Shown: positions 48,113 through 56,854 of the stretch, one piece after another
Layout: each line of letters starts with the position of its first letter
How positions within the stretch are numbered: position 1 is the first letter of the stretch
NCBI RefSeq assembly: GCF_029222965.1
Contig: NZ_JARHUD010000002.1
Span: forward strand, 310,001-374,000
DNA length: 64,000 nt
From: Aquibaculum arenosum
GTDB lineage: Bacteria > Pseudomonadota > Alphaproteobacteria > Kiloniellales > DSM-21159
Reading direction: 5' to 3'
Notes under the pieces: generated by a model
What the model was told of the DNA's origin: nothing
Databases searched by the model: none
Seen by the model: only the letters and a program-made list of their open reading frames with translations
Made by a program: the position numbers and the translations under genes

Positions 48113-50695
48113 TCAATCGTTGCGCAGGATTGGCGCTGCTTTCTGCGCCAAGGCCCGCCATGTTCCGCCAAATCCGAAGATGAGGGTTACGGCAACTGCG
48201 ACAAGCGCGGTCAGCGCCACCGGTGTCACCAGAAAGGTGAAGTTCTCGACACGCATGACCGTGGTCAGCACAGCCCAGGCTGCCAGCGTGCCCATGATGA
48301 CCGCCAGCAGTGAGGCAATCACGCCCATCAGGCCGAACTCCAGGAGGAAGGCACGCAGCACGTCGCGGCGCCGGGCACCGAGCACCTTCAACACGACGGC
48401 GTCATAGACCCGACGCCGCTGCCCGGCCGCCACCGCCCCGGCCAGCACCAGCAGGCCTGCCGCAACCGTCACGGACGCGGTCAAGGTGACCGCCGTGGCA
48501 ATGGCGCGCAGCATCTGCGCGAGACTTTCCAAGGCCTCCTTGACCCGCACGGCCGAGACATTGGGGAAAGCATCCGCAACCGCAGCCTCCAGGGCCTCCT
48601 CCTCTTCGGGATCCAGGGACACCGTGGCGATGTGGGTCTGCGGCGCCTGCTGCACGAGACCGGGGGAAAAGACCATCACGAAGTTGATCGACAGCTCGGA
48701 CCAGTCGACGGGTCGGAGGTTGGCGATCTCCGCCTCGATGTCGCGTCCCAGGAGATTAACGGTCAGGCTGTCGCCCGGGCCGATGCCGATCTGCTCGGCG
48801 ATGCGCGCCTCCAGGCTGATCAACGGCGGCCCGCTGTAGTCCTCGGGCCACCATTCTCCCGCCGTGATGCGACTGCCCGCCGGCGGTTCCGCCGACCAGG
48901 TGACACCACGGTCGCCGCGGAAGACCCAGGAAACATCCGAGTCCACCTCCATCTCGTCCAGCCGCAGGCCGTTTACCCGGGTGATGCGCCCGCGCAGCAT
49001 CGGCACGCGCTCCATGGACTCGAAGCCCGGATGGGCCTGCACCAGCGCATCGAAGCGCTCCACCTGATCCGGCTGAATGTCGATGAAATAGAAGCCCGGC
49101 GCCTCTTCCGGCATCTGCTCCACCACCTGGTGCCGCAGGTTTCCCTCGATCAGCGCGATGGCGACCAGCACCGTCAGGCCGAGCCCCAGGGAGGTGACCA
49201 CGCTGCCGGTGCTGGCGCCCGGGCGGTAGAGGTTGGTCAGCGCCAGTCGCAATCCGGGGCGCCGCGGCCGGGGCAACTGGCGCGCGGCCCAGGCGATGCC
49301 TGCCGCCGCGAGGCGGAACAGCAACAACGCGCCGACGGCACCCACGACGAACCCAAACGACACGCGACCGCCATCGGTGCCGAGAACCGCCACCGCCGCC
49401 AGGGCCAGGCCCGACAGCCCCAGCGCCACAAGCGCCCAGCGCGGCGGCCGGCTTGCTGCACGATCCACCACATCGCGGAACAGGCTCCCAGCCGGAATCG
49501 ACTGCGCCCTGGCCAGAGGCCAAAGCGTGAAGACCAGGGTTGTGAGCAGCCCGAAAACCGCGGCCAACGCCAGCGCGGGCCAGTGCAAACCGCCCTGGAG
49601 CTGGAAGTTCAGGCGCTCGGCGAGAATTGGCCCGGCGACCAGCGGCGCAAGCGCGCCCAAGGCCAGGCCGGCGCCGATGCCCAGTAGGGCGAGCGCCAGG
49701 ACCTGCGCCAGATAGGTGGTGAAGATCAGACGCCCCGGCGCACCCAGGCACTTCAAAGTAGCGATGGTGCTGCGCTTGCTGTCGAGAAAGGCATGCACCG
49801 CATTGGCAATGCCAACACCGCCCACCAGCAGGGCCGTCAGCCCGACCAGTGTCATGAAGAGCGTCACCTGGAAGATGAAGCGGTCGACGCCAGGCGCAGC
49901 GCGCGAGATGTCCCGCACACGCCAACCGGCATCGGGATAGGCCGCATCCAGACGGCTGCGCCAGGACTCGGCCGTCTCGCCTTCGGGCAAATCCGCACGA
50001 TAGTGATAGTAGATGAGCGATCCCGGCTGCTCGAGCCCGGAGGCGCCCAAGCTGTCCACATGGACGAGCACGCGGGGCCCGAGCGTGAAGGCCCGGGCCG
50101 CCCGATCCGGTTCCCGGGTGACCGTGCCCCGCACCTCGTAGGCAAGTTCGCCGATGCGCAGACTGTCGCCGACGGAGAGATCCAGGCGGGACAGCAGCGC
50201 CGGGTCGACCAGGGCGCCCCACCGTTCGCCCTCTTGGGTGAGCGGCAGCGCGCCCTCCACCGGCGGATCGACGGCCACCGCACCATGCAGCGGATAGGCA
50301 CTGTCGACAGCTTTCAACTCTACCAGACGCCGGCCGCCATCGGGGCTCTCAGTGCGCGCCATGGCCCGCAGGTCGGCGACCCGGGACAGGCGCGCGCTGT
50401 TGTCCGCCATCCAGTCGAGCTGTTCGGCGGTGAGGGGCTGGTGAATGGTCCGCAGCTCCACGTCGCCGCCCAGCAGCGCACGCCCATTCTCCGACAGCCC
50501 GCCCAGCATCGCTTGCGAAAGCGAGCCCACGGCCGCGATCGCGGCCACGCCCAGGAGCAGGCAGAGCAGGAAGACGCGAAAGCCCTTAAGCCCCCCGCGC
50601 AGTTCCCGTCGCGCCAGCCGCCAAGCCAGACCGACCGTGGATGGCGGCCGCTGCGTCTCGCTGCGGGGCCGGCCGACCAGCACACCCTCGCTCAC
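48113..50695 (-). CDS. FtsX-like ABC permease (YbbP type)
   Basis: An 860-aa permease with about 10 membrane segments and two FtsX-type modules. Segment AWRLARRELRGGLKGFRVFLLCLLLGVAAIAAVGS opens the first module, FIFQVTLFMTLVGLTALLVGGVGIANAV and the SKRSTIATLKCLGA loop end it, and RRDVLRAFLLEFGLMGVIASLLAVIMG belongs to the second. The pair with a LolD-like ATPase and a divergent TesA is the conserved ybbA-ybbP-tesA arrangement. The substrate is unknown. Its start overlaps the ATPase stop by 4 nt. Confidence 0.9.
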   Translation of the reverse strand: MSEGVLVGRPRSETQRPPSTVGLAWRLARRELRGGLKGFRVFLLCLLLGVAAIAAVGSLSQAMLGGLSENGRALLGGDVELRTIHQPLTAEQLDWMADNSARLSRVADLRAMARTESPDGGRRLVELKAVDSAYPLHGAVAVDPPVEGALPLTQEGERWGALVDPALLSRLDLSVGDSLRIGELAYEVRGTVTREPDRAARAFTLGPRVLVHVDSLGASGLEQPGSLIYYHYRADLPEGETAESWRSRLDAAYPDAGWRVRDISRAAPGVDRFIFQVTLFMTLVGLTALLVGGVGIANAVHAFLDSKRSTIATLKCLGAPGRLIFTTYLAQVLALALLGIGAGLALGALAPLVAGPILAERLNFQLQGGLHWPALALAAVFGLLTTLVFTLWPLARAQSIPAGSLFRDVVDRAASRPPRWALVALGLSGLALAAVAVLGTDGGRVSFGFVVGAVGALLLFRLAAAGIAWAARQLPRPRRPGLRLALTNLYRPGASTGSVVTSLGLGLTVLVAIALIEGNLRHQVVEQMPEEAPGFYFIDIQPDQVERFDALVQAHPGFESMERVPMLRGRITRVNGLRLDEMEVDSDVSWVFRGDRGVTWSAEPPAGSRITAGEWWPEDYSGPPLISLEARIAEQIGIGPGDSLTVNLLGRDIEAEIANLRPVDWSELSINFVMVFSPGLVQQAPQTHIATVSLDPEEEEALEAAVADAFPNVSAVRVKEALESLAQMLRAIATAVTLTASVTVAAGLLVLAGAVAAGQRRRVYDAVVLKVLGARRRDVLRAFLLEFGLMGVIASLLAVIMGTLAAWAVLTTVMRVENFTFLVTPVALTALVAVAVTLIFGFGGTWRALAQKAAPILRND

Positions 50696-51444
50696 GCCAC
50701 CGGCTCCGCTTCCAGCCCTGTCGATTCCTGTCGGTTCCCGTCCAGCCTGCGATCCTCCACCAGCGCACCGTCGCCGATCCGCACCACGCGGTTGCAGCGT
50801 TCGGCCAGCCGAGTGTCATGAGTGATCAGGAGCAGGGTCGTTGCATGCGCGCGCTGCAGGGCGAAGAGCTGCTCCACCACGCGCGCGCCAGTGTCGCCAT
50901 CGAGGTTGCCGGTCGGCTCGTCTGCCAGCAGCAGTTTCGGGCCGGGCGCGAAGGCCCGGGCCAAGGCCACCCGCTGCTGCTCGCCCCCGGAGAGCTGGCC
51001 GGGGTAGTGATCCAGCCGGTGGCCCAGCCCGACCTGCTCCAGCACCTGCGCTGCGCGATCGAAGGCATCATCGCGCCCGGCAAACTCCAGCGGCACCGCC
51101 ACGTTCTCCAGCGCCGTCATGGTGGAAATCAGGTGAAAGTCCTGGAACACGATGCCGACGTAATCGCGGCGGAAAGCCGCCAGTTCATCCTCGTCCAGGG
51201 CGTTGAGATCGGCGCCCGCCACCCTCACCAGCCCACTGCTGGCCCGCTCGAGACCGGAAATGACCATGAGCAGGGAGGTCTTGCCCGAGCCCGAAGGCCC
51301 GACGAGCGAAACCGTTTCCGAGGCATGAATCGTAAGATCAATGCCGCGGAGCACCTCCACCGGTCCCGCGCCGGAGCGATAGGTGAGGCGCAGGTCCTGC
51401 AGCGCAATCATTTCCTCCGTATCTCGGTCAGCAGCTCGCTGCAT
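50692..51444 (-). CDS. YbbA-type ABC transporter ATPase
   Basis: A 250-aa ATPase of the LolD/YbbA class with Walker A VGPSGSGKTSLLMVI, signature QLSGGEQQRVALARAFA and Walker B LLLADEPTGNLD. Partner of the FtsX-like permease downstream (ATGA-type overlap). ATG 51444 was chosen for AAGGA 8 nt upstream; ATG 51411 (GGAGG very close) is an alternative. It is divergent from tesA with about 200 bp between the genes. Confidence 0.9.
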   Translation of the reverse strand: MQRAADRDTEEMIALQDLRLTYRSGAGPVEVLRGIDLTIHASETVSLVGPSGSGKTSLLMVISGLERASSGLVRVAGADLNALDEDELAAFRRDYVGIVFQDFHLISTMTALENVAVPLEFAGRDDAFDRAAQVLEQVGLGHRLDHYPGQLSGGEQQRVALARAFAPGPKLLLADEPTGNLDGDTGARVVEQLFALQRAHATTLLLITHDTRLAERCNRVVRIGDGALVEDRRLDGNRQESTGLEAEPVA

Positions 51445-51647
51445 TGCGCCGTCCTTCTGTGCCGTTTGCTTCGCAGATGATGGGGAAGACATGGGGCAGA
51501 TATGGGGCAGAGAGCGAAACGATCAACGAGAAGCGCGCCGGAGGCGGGACATGCGACAGAGCGAGCCATTGCTTGACCGGCGCGTGTCGACGCCTACCTG
51601 AACCCCAGTGCAATCGACGAACGCGCCCTGCCGAAGAGGAAGACTTC

Positions 51648-52310
51648 ATGCCCATCGCCCGCCGCCTGGCCACCAGCCTCTCCTCGCTCGCCCTTGTGGT
51701 CGGGCTCACTGCAGGGATCGCCCAGGCATCGGAACCGATCCGCCTGATGGCGTTCGGCGATTCCCTGGTGCATGGCTACGGCCTCGACCCGGACGACGTC
51801 TTCCCGCAGCAGCTCGAGACCGCGCTACGGGACCAGGGGCACGCGGTGGAGGTGATCAACGCCGGCAACTCGGGCGACACCACGGCGGCCGGATTGGCCC
51901 GAATCGACTGGGCCCTGGCTGACGAGCCGGACGCCATTCTGGTGGTGCTGGGCGCCAACGACGGCCTTCGGGGCTTGGACCCCAGTGAGACCCGGCGCAA
52001 CCTCTCCGGGCTGCTCGAGCGGCTGGAAGAGGAAGAGCTTCCGACCCTCTTCACCGGCATGCTGGCGCCGCGCAATCTTGGGTCTGACTATGCGGCGGAG
52101 TTCGATGCCCTTTTCCCCGAGCTGGCGGAAAATCACGACGTCGTCTTCTATCCCTTCTTCCTGGAGGGTGTGGTGGCCGAGCCGGCGCTGAACCAGGGCG
52201 ACGGCATCCATCCCAACGCGGAAGGGGTGGCGGAGATTGTGGCGCGCATCCTGCCCAGCGTCGAAGAACTGCTGTCGGAAGTGAACGACCAGGCCGAGGC
52301 AGAAAGCTGA
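51648..52310 (+). CDS. tesA: TesA-type arylesterase/thioesterase (GDSL/SGNH)
   Basis: Secreted SGNH hydrolase of 220 aa. A signal peptide (ARRLATSLSSLALVVGLTAGIAQA) leads to block I AFGDSLVHGYGLDPDD with the nucleophile Ser. Block II NAGNSGDTTAAGL, block III VLGANDGLRG, and the catalytic Asp-x2-His in QGDGIHPNAEGVAEIV follow. Periplasmic in E. coli TesA. ATG 51648 has AGAGGA upstream and gives the signal peptide directly. Divergent from the ybbAP-type pair. Confidence 0.92.
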   Translation: MPIARRLATSLSSLALVVGLTAGIAQASEPIRLMAFGDSLVHGYGLDPDDVFPQQLETALRDQGHAVEVINAGNSGDTTAAGLARIDWALADEPDAILVVLGANDGLRGLDPSETRRNLSGLLERLEEEELPTLFTGMLAPRNLGSDYAAEFDALFPELAENHDVVFYPFFLEGVVAEPALNQGDGIHPNAEGVAEIVARILPSVEELLSEVNDQAEAES

Positions 52311-52433
52311 GCCACAGTCGGCGATTTCCATGGCCCTCCGCTGCGGCTATACCAGGGGCACTTCATCCCTTTTTGCCGGTGTCGCTGCTCTGCCCGAGCC
52401 GCACCTGCTCAAAACTGCTTGGAGCCACGCCTC

Positions 52434-53477
52434 ATGGAGCTTCGCCGTCTCGGACGAACCGATCTCGACGTCAGTCTCATCTGCCTGGGCACGATGACCT
52501 GGGGTCGCCAAAACAGCCTTGAAGACGGGCTGGCACAGATGGACTACGCCTTGGACCGCGGCGTCTTCTTCTGGGACACGGCCGAGATGTACCCCATCGC
52601 GCCGCAGGCCGAGACCTACGGGCGCACCGAGGAAATCATCGGCGAGTGGTTCGCCAGCCGCGGCCAGCGCGACAAGGTGATCCTGGCCACCAAGGCTGTG
52701 GGGCCGGGCGCACGTTTCCGGCACGTGCGCGACGGCTACCCCAAGTTCACCCGGGAGCAGTTGACCCAGGCAGTGGACGATAGTCTGCGCCGGCTCCAGA
52801 CCGACTACATCGACCTCTATCAGCTCCACTGGCCGGAACGCAGCGTCAACACCTTCGGCAAGCTGGGCTACATGCCCAACCCGGACGAGGGCGACTGGAC
52901 ACCGCTGGAGGATGTCCTTGGGACGCTCAACGAGCTGGTCGAAAGCGGCAAGATCCGCCATATCGGCCTGTCGAACGAGACCCCCTGGGGCGTCATGAAG
53001 TTCCTGCAGCTTGCCGAACAGGGCATTGGGCCGCGGGTCGTCACCGTGCAGAATCCCTACAGCCTGCTCAATCGCAGCTTCGAGGTGGGGCTGGCCGAGA
53101 TCGCCCATCGCGAAGATGTGGGTCTCTTTGCTTATGCGCCGAACGCAGCCGGCGTGCTCTCCGGCAAGTACCTCGATGGCGCCCGCCCACCCGGGGCGCG
53201 CATGACCGTCTTCCCGGACAACACGCGCTACTTCACGCCGCGCGCGGAAGAGGCGACACGACGCTATGTCACATTGGCGCGAGATCACGGCCTCGACCCC
53301 TCGCAGATGGCGCACGCTTTCGTGCTGTCGCGTCCCTTCCTCACCTCCTCCATCGTCGGCGCCACGACGCTGGAGCAGCTCAAGACCGCCATCGATTCGA
53401 CCGCGGTTACCCTGTCGCCGGAGATCCTGGCGGAGATCGAGAAGATCCACCACGAGTTTACGTTCCCCTGCCCTTAA
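52434..53477 (+). CDS. Aldo/keto reductase (Tas-like)
   Basis: A 347-aa NADPH-dependent TIM-barrel oxidoreductase. LGRTDLDVSLICLGTMTWG begins the barrel. FWDTAEMYPI has the catalytic Asp and Tyr, VILATKAVG the Lys, and LYQLHWPERSVNTFGK the His. Its length and the MYP variant in the active-site strand resemble E. coli Tas. IGLSNETPWGVMKFLQ and SSIVGATTLEQLKTAI are also present. ATG 52434 follows GGAG by 9 nt. The physiological substrate is not known. Confidence 0.9.
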   Translation: MELRRLGRTDLDVSLICLGTMTWGRQNSLEDGLAQMDYALDRGVFFWDTAEMYPIAPQAETYGRTEEIIGEWFASRGQRDKVILATKAVGPGARFRHVRDGYPKFTREQLTQAVDDSLRRLQTDYIDLYQLHWPERSVNTFGKLGYMPNPDEGDWTPLEDVLGTLNELVESGKIRHIGLSNETPWGVMKFLQLAEQGIGPRVVTVQNPYSLLNRSFEVGLAEIAHREDVGLFAYAPNAAGVLSGKYLDGARPPGARMTVFPDNTRYFTPRAEEATRRYVTLARDHGLDPSQMAHAFVLSRPFLTSSIVGATTLEQLKTAIDSTAVTLSPEILAEIEKIHHEFTFPCP

Positions 53478-53515
53478 GTGCGCAGGCATCACGCTACATC
53501 GTTGGATCGGGAATT

Positions 53516-53542
53516 GCGGGCGGCTTTTGAAAGGCCGCCCGC
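53516..53542 (+). terminator. Hairpin downstream of the aldo/keto reductase
   Basis: Perfect 9-bp GC-rich stem GCGGGCGGC / GCCGCCCGC with a 9-nt loop TTTTGAAAG, followed by TTCCTGTT. It lies 38 nt after the stop. Confidence 0.6.
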
Positions 53543-53591
53543 TTCCTGTTAACAGAGAGGCTTGTCCCCTGTTCTGCGGGAGCGTCGTGCT

Positions 53592-54170
53592 ATGCGCCTC
53601 TTCATCGCTCTCGGCCTGCCCGAAGACGTCCGCGAGCGGCTCCAATTCCTCGCCGGTGGACTGCCGGGTGCGCGCTGGGTGCCGCCTGAGAACCTCCACC
53701 TCACCCTTCGCTTCCTTGGCGACGTGGACCATGGGCTGGCACGCGATATCGACGATGCCCTGCACAGCATCGACTTTCCACGCTTCGGGCTGACCTTAAC
53801 GGGAATCGGCGTCTTCACTGAAGGTAAACGTATCAACACCTTGTGGGTGGGTGTTGAGAACAACCCTGAGCTTGAACGATTGCAGGCCAAGGTGGACCAG
53901 GCAAGTGTGCGTGCTGGCGTGAAACCCGACCGGCGCAAGTTCAAGCCGCACGTCACTCTGGCGCGCGGGCGCATCGAGCATGGCCCCAAGCTGGAGCGCT
54001 TCCTGATGGAGCATTCTCTCTTCCGACTGGGCCCCATCACGGTTGATGCCTTCAACCTCTACTCTAGCCATCTGCAGTCAGGGGGTCCACTCTACGTCCG
54101 GGAGGTGATCTATCCTCTTGAATACACTGGGCCCTCTGAAACAGACGATGCCACCACCTCCGAGCGATGA
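53592..54170 (+). CDS. thpR: RNA 2',3'-cyclic phosphodiesterase ThpR
   Basis: A 2H-phosphoesterase of 192 aa with two His-x-Thr motifs: PPENLHLTLRFLGDV near 45 and FKPHVTLARG near 125. It starts MRLFIALGLPEDVRE, the family N-terminus. It acts on cyclic phosphate or tRNA-splicing-type ends in vitro; its physiological role is unclear. ATG 53592 is taken, since the upstream in-frame ATG adds ten unconserved residues. GGGAG lies about 10 nt upstream. Confidence 0.9.
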   Translation: MRLFIALGLPEDVRERLQFLAGGLPGARWVPPENLHLTLRFLGDVDHGLARDIDDALHSIDFPRFGLTLTGIGVFTEGKRINTLWVGVENNPELERLQAKVDQASVRAGVKPDRRKFKPHVTLARGRIEHGPKLERFLMEHSLFRLGPITVDAFNLYSSHLQSGGPLYVREVIYPLEYTGPSETDDATTSER

Positions 54171-54266
54171 TGACGGCCTGCCGGTCTGTTGCGCCTATTC
54201 CCTATTGACTTGGTAGAGAAATAACCCTACCCGGCTTTCATCTGAAACAGTCGGGAGCAGGGTCGC

Positions 54267-54428
54267 ATGGACGCCTGCCGATCCAATCAGTACCAGCAGC
54301 AGGAAAACCCGGCTGCCTTCCCCACCGCAGTGGCCACGCGCCGACGCTGGCGCGAGTTTGCCGCCCGCGGCCTGATCGCCTCCCTCTTCCTGGGCGCGGC
54401 AGCGCTCTGGATCGTCATGGTGACCTGA
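54267..54428 (+). CDS. Putative 53-aa single-span membrane protein
   Basis: Short open frame between thpR and the ABM gene. A GGGAGCAGG ribosome site lies 8 nt before ATG. The predicted protein has a Gln-rich start (MDACRSNQYQQQ), an Arg patch RRRWREFAARG, and one hydrophobic C-terminal segment LIASLFLGAAALWIVMV. A positive-inside patch followed by a C-terminal helix is a common layout of small tail-anchored proteins. No family was recognised, and it could be a chance frame. Confidence 0.5.
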   Translation: MDACRSNQYQQQENPAAFPTAVATRRRWREFAARGLIASLFLGAAALWIVMVT

Positions 54429-54503
54429 GCCGCGGCTTGGCGGCTTGACCCCGCCCGCGCCTTCCCCGCATCCTCTGCGCAGTGCTGGGCGGAGGATGAG
54501 GCC

Positions 54504-54851
54504 ATGATCCTGGTGATTTTCGAGGTCGAGCCGAAAGGCGAGGCCACCGACGACTACTTCACGCTCGCTGCGGGCCTGCGCGAAGAGTTGCAGAAGATCG
54601 ACGGCTTCATCTCCATCGAGCGCTTCCAGTCCGTGACCAACCCGGAAAAGTTTCTCTCGCTTTCCACCTGGCGTGACGAAGCGGCGATCGAAGACTGGTA
54701 CTGCCACAGCGGCCATTCGGCGGCGCAGCAGGCTGGACGCGCGCGAATTTTCAAAGACTACCGGATCCGTGTTGCGCGCGTCTTTCGCGACTATGACATG
54801 GCCAAGGGGCGAGCGGGCGCCATGACGGACGCCACGGCTTCTGCTGAGTAA
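54504..54851 (+). CDS. Antibiotic biosynthesis monooxygenase (ABM)-domain protein
   Basis: A 115-aa dimeric alpha/beta-barrel protein. VIFEVEPKGEATDDYFTLAAGLREELQKIDGFISIERFQS and FLSLSTWRDEAAIEDWYCHSGHSAAQQAGRARIFKDYRIRVARV follow the pattern of a YqjZ-like ABM domain. Members include haem-degrading and cofactor-free monooxygenases, but many have no known function. Ends shortly before a palindromic repeat. Confidence 0.85.
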   Translation: MILVIFEVEPKGEATDDYFTLAAGLREELQKIDGFISIERFQSVTNPEKFLSLSTWRDEAAIEDWYCHSGHSAAQQAGRARIFKDYRIRVARVFRDYDMAKGRAGAMTDATASAE

Positions 54852-54881
54852 GCGACATCCGCAGTAAGCGCTCGGCCTTAA

Positions 54882-54930
54882 AGCGGATCGCGGGGTCGCT
54901 TCGCCAGCCCGATTTGAGTCGATCAGCGCT
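54882..54930. repeat. Palindromic intergenic repeat, decayed type A in reverse orientation
   Basis: Arms AGCGGATCG / CGATCAGCGCT surround GGGTCGCTTCGC and CCCGATTTGAGTCGAT. This is the reverse complement of the 27303-27345 element with several changes, leaving a mismatched stem. The repeat directly abuts the exoD stop codon. Confidence 0.75.
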
Positions 54931-55519
54931 AGAACAAAAACGTTTGTAGAACCAGATAGCCGACGGCACCGGTGGCCAGGAAGGCCAGGGTCGCCAGCAG
55001 TCCGTCGTGCGCAACCAGCGCCAAGGCAAAAAGACTCACCGTAGCTGCCATAGCCGAGTTGCTCATGGGAATGAGTTCCATGGGCGGCATGAAACAGGCG
55101 ATGGTCAAACAGATCACGCCGATCAAACGAGCAAACGCTCCTTCGGTGAGAAAGCTGAAGCGCCTGTTTATCAAGCGGTCGACCACCCGAATAGCGGGTG
55201 TGAGAAAGCGCAGCGCGTCCGTCAGCCGCGCCCGCGGCACCGCCCGCGACAGCAGGAAGCTAGGCAACCAGATACGTCTGCGCCCGAGAACCAAATGCAC
55301 GCTGATGATGCCGATGATCAGACCGCCGACGGTGCCCGAGCCGGGAACGCCGCTCAAAGGTGATACAAGCAGCAGTCCTGGCACCAGCAGAAGCGGCCCG
55401 AAGCTGCGCTGACCAACGGATTGCATGATCTCGGCGACAGAGACGCGCTCACCAGCTCCGGCCGCGCTGATACGCCGAACAACCTCTTCCAAAGTCTGCG
55501 CTTCTTCCGCGTCGTGCAT
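54929..55519 (-). CDS. ExoD-family membrane protein
   Basis: A 196-aa protein of the exopolysaccharide synthesis ExoD family, with several hydrophobic segments. The helical N-terminus TLEEVVRRISAAG is followed by SFGPLLLVPGLLLVSPLSGVPGSGTVGGLIIGIIS, and LIGVICLTIACFMPPMELIPMSNSAMAATVSLFALALV forms the C-terminal membrane region (the MPP-x-E-x-IP motif is characteristic). Biochemical function is unknown. ATG 55519 was chosen for the family length. Confidence 0.87.
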   Translation of the reverse strand: MHDAEEAQTLEEVVRRISAAGAGERVSVAEIMQSVGQRSFGPLLLVPGLLLVSPLSGVPGSGTVGGLIIGIISVHLVLGRRRIWLPSFLLSRAVPRARLTDALRFLTPAIRVVDRLINRRFSFLTEGAFARLIGVICLTIACFMPPMELIPMSNSAMAATVSLFALALVAHDGLLATLAFLATGAVGYLVLQTFLF

Positions 55520-55668
55520 GCAGGCGATCCTCGGTGGTTGGGCAAAACGGCGGCGCCGCTTTGGCCGTGGATTTAGGGACCTGTTCCCGTGAAACAAGCA
55601 CTCACGGACGTAATCACCCTACAACCTGTGAGAAAACTGCGCCCTTTCGTACCATAATTGCACCTTGC

Positions 55669-55694
55669 GGAACTTTTCCCGTCGTACAAGCGTC
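55669..55694 (+). promoter_or_regulatory. Candidate EcfG-type promoter (GGAAC-N17-CGTC)
   Basis: GGAAC at 55669-55673 and CGTC at 55691-55694, spaced by 17 nt, lie 42 nt before the start of the EcfG-like gene. The general stress consensus in alphaproteobacteria is GGAAC-N16/17-cgTT, so this fits autoregulation. The last position of the -10 box differs from consensus. Confidence 0.55.
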
Positions 55695-55736
55695 TTATCT
55701 AGTAGACGTCGCCTAAAAGACGAATGGGAGAGCGGG

Positions 55737-56372
55737 ATGAACATGTGTACAGCAACTGCCCCTCAATATTCCCACAACAGAACTGTAGATAGGAGAAGTC
55801 CACACGCGTCTTACAAGCAACCTTTCGATACGCCCCGTAACTCGGCCACGAGCGGCCTGCCAGAGCGCGAACTGATCATCTCACTGATGCCATCTTTGCG
55901 CGCCTTCGCCCGCTCGCTTACCCGCAATGCCAGCGAAGCTGACGATTTGGTGCAGGAAACGCTGCTTCGCGCGCTGTCCAGCCTCCATCAGTTTCGGCCG
56001 GGAACGAACATGAAAGCCTGGCTGTTCCGGATCGAACGCAACGTCTTCTACACCAACTACCGCAAACGCCACCGTGAAGGGACTGTGCTCTCGAGAGAGG
56101 TAGAGGACATGCCTTGGGTCGAGGCGCCACAGGAGTGGTCGATCAAGGCGCGGGCAATGAACAACGCCTTGGCGCAGTTGCCCAACGATCAGAAGGAGGC
56201 GCTGCTTTTGGTAAGCGGAACGGGATTGAGCTACGAGGAAGCCGCCAAGCAGTGCGGTTGCGCCCTGGGCACCATCAAAAGCCGCGTGAGTCGTGCACGC
56301 AGCCGCCTGCTCTTGCTGCTCCAGGTGTATCACCACGATGAGTTCATGGAGATCGAGCGCCACAGCTTGTAG
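55737..56372 (+). CDS. EcfG-like ECF sigma factor (general stress)
   Basis: A 211-aa group-ECF15-type sigma factor. After a 55-residue variable N-terminus, region 2 reads LRAFARSLTRNASEADDLVQETLLRALSSL with FRPGTNMKAWLFRIERNVFYTNYRKR. Region 4 reads LPNDQKEALLLVSGTGLSYEEAAKQCGCALGTIKSRVSRARSRL. Both match EcfG, the sigma factor released by the PhyR-NepR switch. ATG 55737 follows GGGAG by 6 nt. NepR and PhyR genes, usually beside ecfG, are not in the window. A GGAAC promoter is upstream. Confidence 0.87.
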   Translation: MNMCTATAPQYSHNRTVDRRSPHASYKQPFDTPRNSATSGLPERELIISLMPSLRAFARSLTRNASEADDLVQETLLRALSSLHQFRPGTNMKAWLFRIERNVFYTNYRKRHREGTVLSREVEDMPWVEAPQEWSIKARAMNNALAQLPNDQKEALLLVSGTGLSYEEAAKQCGCALGTIKSRVSRARSRLLLLLQVYHHDEFMEIERHSL

Positions 56373-56565
56373 GGCCCGTCGCATTCAATCCGAAGCACGA
56401 GCACTTGAATGGTGCGCAATTCGGTCAGGTGGGAGCAGGGGCAAAACCCCGGCTTCCTCCTGCCGTAAACTTGCCTATATCTATGATAGGCCGGCCCCGA
56501 ACCCTGCCGCTGCCGATGGATCGGTGGGTTTCAGGGCGCCTTGACCGCCCAGAGGAGTAGCGAGC

Positions 56566-56817
56566 ATGAACGACAATCTTCACAAACGGATCCGTGAACT
56601 ACAAAAGCAGGTAAACGAGGCCGCTCGTAGCCTTGAGGAATTGGGCAACGAGGATGGTGAGGTGCGGCGACGCCTGCGCCGCGCCGGACGGCGCACGGGC
56701 GAACTCGGACGCGAAGCCGGGGACTTGGCGCAACGTCATCCCGCCGTGACCGGACTGCTGGTCTTGGGCGTGGCGGCCATCGCCACCGCCTGGTTCATGC
56801 ATGGCCGACAGGACTGA
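56566..56817 (+). CDS. Membrane-anchored DUF883/ElaB-like protein
   Basis: An 83-aa protein with a charged N-terminal coiled coil (HKRIRELQKQVNEAARSLEELGNEDGEVRRRLRRAGRR), then ELGREAGDLAQRHP and one C-terminal membrane segment VTGLLVLGVAAIATAWFMHG. Layout and length resemble the ElaB/YqjD (DUF883) family, which anchors ribosomes to the inner membrane in stationary phase. The match is by pattern, so the family call is moderate. An AGAGGAG ribosome site precedes ATG. Located after the EcfG-like sigma, suggesting a stress role. Confidence 0.75.
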   Translation: MNDNLHKRIRELQKQVNEAARSLEELGNEDGEVRRRLRRAGRRTGELGREAGDLAQRHPAVTGLLVLGVAAIATAWFMHGRQD

Positions 56818-56854
56818 GCAACGCACAATCGCGCACTCGCGCACTCGCGCAGCG

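Noticed and set aside
55737-56372. PhyR or NepR partners of the EcfG-like sigma
   Set aside because: Neighbouring genes are a DUF883-like protein and a methyltransferase; none has a receiver domain or NepR-like sequence.
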